In this document: piece by piece, positions 57,249-64,000 of the stretch | Layout: each line of letters opens with the position of its first letter | Numbering within the stretch: position 1 is the stretch's first letter | Assembly: GCA_001599595.1 (NCBI GenBank) | Contig: BCHH01000002.1 | Coordinates: 224,390-288,389 of the forward strand | Source of the DNA: Beverwykella pulmonaria | Lineage: Eukaryota; Ascomycota; Dothideomycetes; Pleosporales; Melanommataceae | Direction: 5' to 3' | Length of the DNA stretch: 64,000 bases | Program-made: the position numbers and the translations under genes | The notes under the pieces: model-generated | Seen by the model: the letters and a program-made list of their open reading frames with translations, nothing else | Told to the model about the DNA's origin: nothing | The model's database searches: none

Positions 57249-57737
57249 GATCGGCGTGATGATCTTTCAATGAGGGCTGTGGGGTAGGCGACTCTGTTGT
57301 GCTTTGAGGAATAGCAGGCGAGAATTACTCCCTTCCGTTTTGGCATTGCGATTGCGAGGGAGATATTTCACTGAACGCCCTGCCTTATATGGGGAATTGA
57401 ATCCGCTGCTTGCAATAACTCCGGCTACTTCACGGGCTTGCCCAAATCGGAAATTAAATTACGCGGGATACGGATTCCGCGAATGCCCTGATTGGACAAT
57501 ATATTCCACTACTGTGTGACTAAGCATCGGAATTCAATGAGATCAAATTCAGGAACTCTTCCCATGAGCGAAATGAACGATGCTGAAATGATCTACTTGA
57601 TCAGGTCGCTTAGCATGGTCTTTTTCGGAGCTGTTCCGGTTTCGTCAAACGAGGAAATAGCGGAGTACTCTTATCTTCCAGCTTTCTCTCCCCCGAAACC
57701 TTAGAATTGGCCATCAAGACTTCGATCCACCATCACC
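57249..57737. promoter_or_regulatory. Divergent dehydrogenase/monooxygenase promoter
   Basis: A bidirectional promoter of 489 bp with a CGGATTCCG element (CGG-N3-CCG, 57471-57479) and one TCGGAAAT near 57447. Both are plausible Zn2Cys6-type half-site arrangements; binding is not shown. Confidence 0.4.
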
Positions 57738-59527
57738 ATGTCGACCCATACCAATTATCTAAATGCGATCATCATTGGCGCTGGTCCTGCGGGAATTGCC
57801 ATGGCATATCGTCTAAAGCATGACCTTAACTTCCACGATTTCACCATCTATGAGAAGTTGGACGGTGTTGGAGGGACTTGGAGGACAAACACCTATCCTG
57901 GATGGTGAGATTGCCAACGACATTTTTGAAAAAAATTCTATTTACTGAATATGATGCTGCAGCGGTTGTGATCTCCAGTCCCACCTTTATTCATTCAGCT
58001 TCAATTTGAATCCAAATTGGTCCAAGCAACTCTGCGAACAGCCCGAGATTCTACAATGTAAGCTTTCTAGTCCGACATTGAGCTGAAATCTAAATCAGTA
58101 CAGACATGGAGGATACAGTCGATAAATTCGACCTGCGCAAACATGTCCAGTCCTCCGTTGAATGTACCGGTGCTAGGTGGCACAACGACCTGTCGAAGTG
58201 GGAGGTGAACTTCAAAGATCTCAAGACCGGCATCGAGTATTCCCGATACGCTTCTGTGTTCGTTTCCGCTGTCGGAGCTATATCCTATCCTCGGGACGTC
58301 AAATTCAAGAATATGGAGAGTTTTAAGGGAGATATGTTCCACACCGCACGATGGAACCATTCTGTAAGCTATAAAAACAAGCGAGTAGCTGTTATTGGAA
58401 ACGGCTGCAGTGCCGCCCAAGTCGTCCCAGCTGTCGCGAAAGAGGCGGCGTTTGTTAAGCAATATGCTCGTAGCGGCCAGTGGTACCATGCTCGCCCGAA
58501 CCACGTATTTACCGACTTTGAAAAATTTTGCTTTCGTTGGGTACCACTTTGGCAACGTCTGCTACGTCTCAGCATCTTCATCGAAGCTGACGAGGAGACG
58601 ACAACATATTTTCCCACCAAAAAGGGCCTCAAGGCTCGAGCTGCGAAAGAAGAAGAGTCGCGCCTCTACATTCAATCCAGAACCCCTCAGCGGTACTGGG
58701 ACGCGATCATTCCCACGTTTCCCTTAGGGTGCAAGCGACGAATCTTCGATCCGGATTATTTAGATGCACTGAACCGCTCCAATGTCGAACTGTTGCCAGA
58801 AGGTATTGGCGAGATTACAGAGTCAGGGATTGTTAGTGCTTCTGGCATCCGCGACGACTTCGACATCATCGTGCTCGCAACCGGGTTTCAAGTTGCTCAG
58901 TTCCTCGTCCCGATGAAGATTATTGGTGCACACGGTATATCACTACAAGAGCAATGGAATCAATCCCGCGGTGCGCAGGCCTACCTAGGCACTCACGTCC
59001 ACAATTTCCCCAACCTCGCCATCCTTTTCGGGCCAAACACATTCCCTGCCAATAACTCAGCGCTGTTTGCGTGCGAGACCCAAGTGGACTACGCTATCAA
59101 GTCACTGTTCCATCCCTTGATCGACGGTAGAGCCACCGTTATCGAGGTCAAGCAGGCTGCAGAGGATCGCGAGACCAACGCCATCCATACCCAGCTTGCC
59201 AACACAGTCTTTGCTGGTGACTGCTCCAATTGGTACATTGGCAACTATGGACGAAACGCCGCCTCCTGGCCTGGTCTGGCACGTTCTTTTTGGGCAGCGA
59301 CCTATTTTCCTGACTGGTCAGCCTTCACTTTGAGTGGAGGCAGCTATCTCTGGCCGCTCTTTACCCTCGTTCGATGGATTAAGACATCCAACACTATCAC
59401 AAAGGTCGCAGTTATTGCTGCCATTGTAGCCGCTATGGGCTCCAGGGGCTATTTCGATAACACTCCTCTTGCGCTTAACCACTTTTCTCAAATCTTTTCC
59501 TCGAGCCTTCCAGGCCTTCGACCTTGA
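57738..59527 (+). CDS. FAD-dependent Baeyer-Villiger-type monooxygenase
   Basis: Three exons (57738-57904, 57963-58057, 58104-59527) give 561 residues. FAD-binding GAGPAGIAMAYRL lies near residue 14, GGTWRTNTYPGCGCD near 45, and the NADPH Rossmann motif GNGCSAAQVV in exon 3. The Baeyer-Villiger fingerprint is FKGDMFHTARWN (161-172), matching FxGxxxHxxxW but with Asn where the family normally has Pro or Asp. The C-terminus ends with a hydrophobic stretch (VAVIAAIVAAMGS), possibly a membrane anchor. The acceptor of intron 2 is the second of two nearby AGs; only that one keeps YMEDTVDKFDLRKH in frame. The substrate, presumably a ketone or a nitrogen/sulfur compound, is unknown. Confidence 0.9.
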
Positions 59528-59570
59528 CCACATTGTATTTCATTGGAGGAATGAGGGTTTGTAAAGTCTC

Positions 59571-59738
59571 TGTAAGCAGGACACACCGTCACGTGGACAT
59601 GCCACTGAATAATCAGTCCGTCATATATATATATATCAGCTGTACATATCTCATACACACACATATATACATACAAATACATACACAAAGACATACAATA
59701 CGCATCTTCATACTCTTTCCTCCACACTCCAGCTTACA
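59571..59738 (-). repeat. Dispersed LTR-like/MITE repeat copy F (intact ends, 5-bp TSD)
   Basis: Plus strand begins TGTAAGCAGGACACACCGTC and ends CACTCCAGCTTACA, inverted ends TGTAAGC/GCTTACA. It is flanked by GTCTC at 59566-59570 and 59739-59743, a perfect 5-bp duplication. It is the longest copy because of an expanded ATACA/CATAC-rich middle. Confidence 0.9.
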
Positions 59739-60606
59739 GTCTCGCCACTATATGAGTCTACTGCTCCAAAAGAGCGACCTCGTTATTTAACTTGATGATT
59801 TCATGGGTGCACTAGAAATAGAGAAGAAGAACTTCGTATCATATCAGATGAAAATCATTTTATGATATGTTCAAGTCCCTTTACTTACTTTCTCCATTTG
59901 TGAGGATCAATGCGACCCTCAATTCCCTTTGTTCAAACACTTGAAGAACACACATGTCACCGCCTCCTCATCATTGATCACTATTTTCTGGTGGAGGTTC
60001 TTGAGGAGGCCGCAATGTTGGGAGATATTGTACCGGCACTACGGTTCGTCTGCTGTTTATGTAGGGAAATCTCAGAGAGATAGGCGCCTCTATCCCCTAT
60101 TTCAGTGGGGTTTCTGGTAAATTAGGGGAATTGACCCCTATAGCATGGGGAAGCAGCTCCCCTACTTTAAATATACCCACTGAGTCGTCCGGACTCCCTC
60201 CCGCGTAGTTCCCCCCTACAATAGCAGCGTACGATCCGTAGTGAGATCGCGGCCCTTATAATTCTGATAGAAATGTCTGTCCGTACTTCATGAAGAGGTA
60301 TCTGAACTTCAGGTCTGACTACTTTCAAACAGAAATTGATTAATTATTGACACTTTTTTAGGAGGATTAGAAAATGTGCTTATGTATAGCTTCATTACTA
60401 GGGGCATAGTAGCAAGATATATCTATCCGAAAACTCATACGCTAGGGAACCAATGGATGGAGACGTGAACCAATTCCGTGCGCATAATACCAGCGACGCG
60501 TTTGTAGATAATGAGTACATTGAAAGGAACGGAAATATTTCAACCCTTTCTGTTTGAAACACTACTTTTCCACTCCGTGAGTTGCGAAGACAGGATTGTT
60601 GATGGG
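59739..60606. other. Spacer between repeat copy F and the PFK-2-like gene
   Basis: No supported gene. GGGG/CCCCTA blocks repeat around 60090-60170 and could fold locally. Confidence 0.45.
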
Positions 60607-62158
60607 CTATTCTATTGCCCTCTCAAACAGTCTCTTTTTAGAAGAATAAACAAAGGTACGAAAACCTATACCGTAAGGTTTCTGGGGATCGTCAGGATAA
60701 GCGTTGGAACTGCGGACCAAAGTGAATAGGTTTACTCACAGGTTCTAGGCAAAATAAAGAGTGCTTCAAAACCGTCAAGTCTGCCAACTCATCCCGTTGG
60801 AGTCCTAGAAAATATGCTAGCAGGACGCGCACTACTGCCCGGTGCGACACTAAAAGTAGATGGTCTTTCATTCGCTCGAGCTCGAGAATGACGACGCGCA
60901 GGCGATTGATAACATCAACGTAACCCTCACCACCCAGACCAGGCCATCGATATAGAAGCTTATTGCGGCTTCGAGATGTGAACTCTTGCGGGTAGTGGGT
61001 GCGGATCTCATCAAAGGTAAGGCCTGCCATCGTTCCTGCATTCAAATCGTCTAACATTTTCATTTGCTTCTTAGCGTAGGACTGGTTGGGAAATTTATCT
61101 GCAGTTTGGACTGCCTGGGACATCATGGACGTCCATATACAAAAATTCTGAGACGGGGAGGCGTATTCGCTGGGCTGGCCTTGGCTACCATCTTGGTTGG
61201 TGTGTACTTCTGCCCGGAATCGCGCCAGACGGTCGTTTTCCCATATTTCTCGCTGCTGCTGAATGAAGGCAGGCAGGTCAATAGCATATTGGCGCCCGCT
61301 ATCGCTTAGGTGGGAGTCACGTCCTATTTTGCCGTTGACATCGTCGAGACTCTCACCATTGCATGTTATCCAGATTTGCCGTTCAGCTAAGTTGAAGTTC
61401 AACAGATACTCTACTATTCCAGTGGCTAGAAATCCTTGGATAAGATGAGTGTTGAGTTTGCGCCCAACATCCACGATCTGTACGAAAGACAACATCTGAG
61501 TTTCCTCTGCCACTCCTAAGGGCACATAGGACTTTTCGTATAAGGCCACACGCTGGCGGAAATCTTTCAACGCCTGTTCCGGATCATGGGTATGATAGTC
61601 TGGTCCGGACAGCTTGAGCCTAAAGTTTTTTTCTAGGACTACTTTGTCGAAACAACAGCTCTCGAGAAAAAGTACACCAAGCCGGGGGCCGGCTTTGCTT
61701 CGAATGTGTGACAGGACAAGTTGGCGCCGTTCCAGTGTGCTGTTAGTTGCATCCAGTAAACCGACAGTGCCACCTTCGTAAAGTAGCCAGTGAAGAAGCT
61801 CATCGAGAGTATCGAGAGCTATTTTGTCTCTAAGTGATACGAAATCGGGATTGTTTGGGTCGAAGAATGCCGCTGAGGACAAGGACGGTGCTGTCGGTGA
61901 TGCTATCGCATTTGCATCGCCGTTTGTTGCAGCGGGTACGTTCTGCCGGCGGCGCTGCCCTGCGTTGAAGGTGCGTGTTCGATGCTGCAGCCAATTCAAA
62001 TATCGTGTCAACTTTTTGACAATGTAGCTCTTGCCCCGGGCAGGAAGCCCAACCATCACAACAACTAGCTTAGAGGCGACATCCTGGGAGGAAACGTAAC
62101 CATGTGGCGAGATAATTGAGTGAGTTAGTCCCGGAATCTCCAGTGTAGCGGAAGCCAT
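60607..62158 (-). CDS. 6-phosphofructo-2-kinase/fructose-2,6-bisphosphatase family, phosphatase site degenerate
   Basis: Two exons (60740-62158, 60607-60681) give 497 residues. The kinase half has the P-loop GLPARGKSYI (37-46) followed by KKLTRYLNWL, LLDATNSTLERRQLVL and LESCCFD. The C-terminal half is the histidine-phosphatase fold, but the family's catalytic RHGES is ITCNGES here (265-270), so Arg and the phospho-accepting His are Cys and Asn. The acid/base Glu region (family GxCEELTYEEI) reads GTMAGLTFDEI. The later SHRAVVRVLLAYF is kept. I infer a kinase that makes fructose 2,6-bisphosphate with little or no phosphatase activity, as known for yeast Pfk26. The second exon restores the PKPYGI(G)F ending typical of the family. 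Confidence 0.9.
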
Positions 62159-62847
62159 CGTTCAATTGGCAACTGGAGTTGGATATGAGGACCTAGAAAT
62201 TTGTCACCCGGTTTGAATCACTCATTGTTGAATCTGTACTATGTTAGGAAAATCACTAAATCGAGATTGGTGTAATACAAAACTTCTGCTCTTTCCAGAC
62301 TAGTGGCGAGATGGGAACACGCGCGATAGCGCCCAAAGAATGTAATGCAAGGATAGGGTAGTAAATGCTCAGCAGAACCAATCGATATTCACACGAATGA
62401 GAGAAATTGGCAGCATCCCGCGCTGACAAAAAAGACCCGCTTATTACTTCACGTTGATGCACACAGAATGGAGAAACAATCTAGAGGGCTATTCGGATTT
62501 CTCGTCCGAAGCGCACTAGGGGGTCGAGCGCTAATTGCGTCGGCACTTTTTCCGACGCACCCTGGAAATCTACGTCCTTACCAAGTACACTCCCAACGGC
62601 GTTGATTCCGCGTTCGGGACGTAGCACTAGTAGGGAAAATCTGTGGGGAATATCCTAGAGTGTATGAGAGGGAATGCGGCCCCAGACATGAATGCGATCG
62701 CAAGTAGTCACACAGAGCAACGAGAACCTCGAGTTTCCACTGGTACCATTGATCTGAAGGATATATTCTCAAATATTCTTCTACACTAGACATCGAACAC
62801 GTCAGTTCTGAAGATTCATTCTCTTGTTTTCCTTTTCGGAACCGACG
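62159..62847. promoter_or_regulatory. Divergent PFK-2-like/aldehyde dehydrogenase promoter
   Basis: Bidirectional promoter region of 689 bp with the inverted repeat at 62536-62559. Minus-strand frames at 62256-62462 and 62578-62949 have no domain; the second overlaps the ALDH exon 1 and is treated as a shadow. Confidence 0.45.
62536..62559. promoter_or_regulatory. CGG-N8-CCG inverted repeat, possible Zn2Cys6 site
   Basis: TGCGTCGG-CACTTTTT-CCGACGCA, perfect 8-bp arms with an 8-nt spacer. The inner triplets read CGG-N8-CCG, the layout recognised by dimeric zinc-cluster factors. It lies 289 bp before the ALDH start and 378 bp before the PFK-2-like start. Confidence 0.5.
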
Positions 62848-64000
62848 ATGGGATCTAATGCCGTCAATAACGACCAATCTGGCGCTCGCTATCACAGGCA
62901 AGCGCTTGAAAAGGTAATAGGTCCTTGTATCTAATTGCAGAGACACCATTTACCGGTGCACGGTAACACAAATAACCGATTATAGCTTAAAAATCCTTCC
63001 CTCTACAAAGGCGATGCGTTCATAGGCGGCCGATGGGTCTCTTCCGACAAGAGATTTGATGTCTATGGTAAGCATTTGCGTTTGTGCCTTCCAAAGTACT
63101 CTCAGATTCTAATTCAGTATAGAGCCATCTACTGCCACGGTTTTGGGAACAGTCACTGACTGCAACCTTGACCACTTCCGAGCAGCTATTGAGAGTGCTT
63201 CAGCGGCGCAGATCCCATATTTCGCAAGTACAACAGGCACATCTCGAGGCGCTTTACTGAGGAAGTGGTATGACTTGATTGTAGCAAATCAAGACGACGG
63301 TACATCTGCCCTGCTATGAATCTGGCTGCTCCGAGGTCCGGGAGTAGACGCTGACTAAAAGCTTGCTTGTAGTTGCCACAATCCTCTGTCTGGAGAATGG
63401 AAAGACCTTTGCCGAGGCGAAGGGTGAGGTTCTTTATGCAGCGAGTTTCATTGCTTGGTTTGCCGAAGAGGCGACACGATCGTACGGTGTCACTATTCCT
63501 TCGTCCTATCCCAACACAACATTGCTCACAGTCCGCGAACCTGTCGGAGTCTGCGGCATCATCACACCTTGGAACTTTCCGGCCGCCATGATCACAAGGA
63601 AGGTTGCTCCTGCATTGGCAGCTGGATGCACCGTAGTTATTAAGCCTCCCAGTGAAACGCCTTTCACCTGCAATGCTCTCACGGAATTAGCAGTCCAAGC
63701 TGGATTTCCCCCAGCTACAATTCAGGTGTGTCCAACGAAGAATCGTGAAGCGGCTACAGAGCTAGCAACAAATCCGCTTGTACGAAAGATCAGCTTCACG
63801 GGATCAACTGGCGTCGGAAAGATGCTTGCCAAGCTGGCAGCGGGTACATTGAAGCGTGTCAGTCTTGAATTAGGCGGGAATGCTCCGTTCATTGTCTTTG
63901 ATGACGCAGACTTGGATGCGGCGGTAGAGGGAGCTATGTTCTGTAAATTCCGCTGCTCTGGTCAAACCTGCGTGTGGTATAGTTCCTTCTTTCTGTTCAA
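62848..64000 (+). CDS. Aldehyde dehydrogenase, succinate-semialdehyde-dehydrogenase-like (3' end outside window)
   Basis: Exons 62848-62913, 62986-63067, 63123-63299 and 63373-63976 give the first 309 residues; an intron starts at 63977 (GTATAG) and the rest lies beyond the window. Sequence features: MGSNAVNNDQSGARYHRQAL, then KGDAFIGGRWVSSDKRFDVY, LENGKTFAEAKGEVLYAASF, the cofactor motif ITPWNFPAAMITRK, KPPSETPFT, FTGSTGVGK, the catalytic Glu in SLELGGNAPF, and the catalytic Cys in RCSGQTC. These match the SSADH/glutarate-semialdehyde branch of ALDHs. It oxidises an aldehyde to the acid with NAD(P)+. In this neighbourhood the substrate may be an aldehyde produced by the pathway rather than succinate semialdehyde. 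Confidence 0.9.

Noticed and set aside
62578..62949. Minus-strand frame of 123 residues
   Set aside because: It overlaps the aldehyde dehydrogenase first exon and promoter and shows no domain.

Overview
The window reads as nuclear DNA of a filamentous ascomycete (Pezizomycotina). Nearly all genes carry short introns of about 45-70 nt with GTRNGY donors and CTAAC-like branch sites. The gene content is typically fungal: a Zn2Cys6 regulator, F-box and F-box/ankyrin proteins, an NCS1 permease, a GH76 mannanase-type enzyme, an S28 carboxypeptidase, DUF1254 and SnoaL-like secreted proteins, and a fungal P450. I cannot name the species. Exon borders below were worked out by hand from splice signals and reading phase.

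Left part (1-19 kb): a truncated F-box/ankyrin gene at the edge; a frame-broken unknown gene; an Arg-rich protein; an NCS1 permease with a 10-nt exon; a GTAACT-rich hairpin region; a four-exon P450; a damaged 6-phosphogluconate-dehydrogenase-like gene; an F-box-like gene divergent from the exon-junction protein Y14; and a secreted S28 peptidase. Middle (19-31.5 kb): a compact housekeeping block with a UCH deubiquitinase, a BuGZ-like zinc-finger protein, Pex2, importin-11/Kap120 and a GH76 enzyme. From 31.5 to 44 kb genes are sparse: a tRNA-Leu(CAG) with a broken acceptor stem, a 67-bp tandem repeat, a small secreted SnoaL-like protein, an AT-rich ACATGTT-rich island, a DUF1254/1214 protein, a dienelactone hydrolase and an F-box protein.

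Right part (45-64 kb): eight metabolic or regulatory genes whose strands strictly alternate, giving four divergent promoters. They are a sugar transporter, a Zn2Cys6 regulator, an SDR, a dihydroxyacetone-synthase-like transketolase, a zinc polyol-type dehydrogenase, a Baeyer-Villiger-type flavin monooxygenase, a PFK-2/FBPase-2-like enzyme with a damaged phosphatase site, and an SSADH-like aldehyde dehydrogenase cut by the window end. I infer an uncharacterised carbohydrate or polyol catabolic cluster: uptake, oxidoreduction to a ketose, C2 transfer, aldehyde oxidation, with its own regulator.

A short dispersed repeat family (about 105-170 bp, TGTAAGC...GCTTACA ends, 5-bp target duplications) occurs at six or seven places. 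Two intact copies in the same orientation bracket the core of the cluster. They look like solo LTRs of a miniature retroelement, or MITEs.
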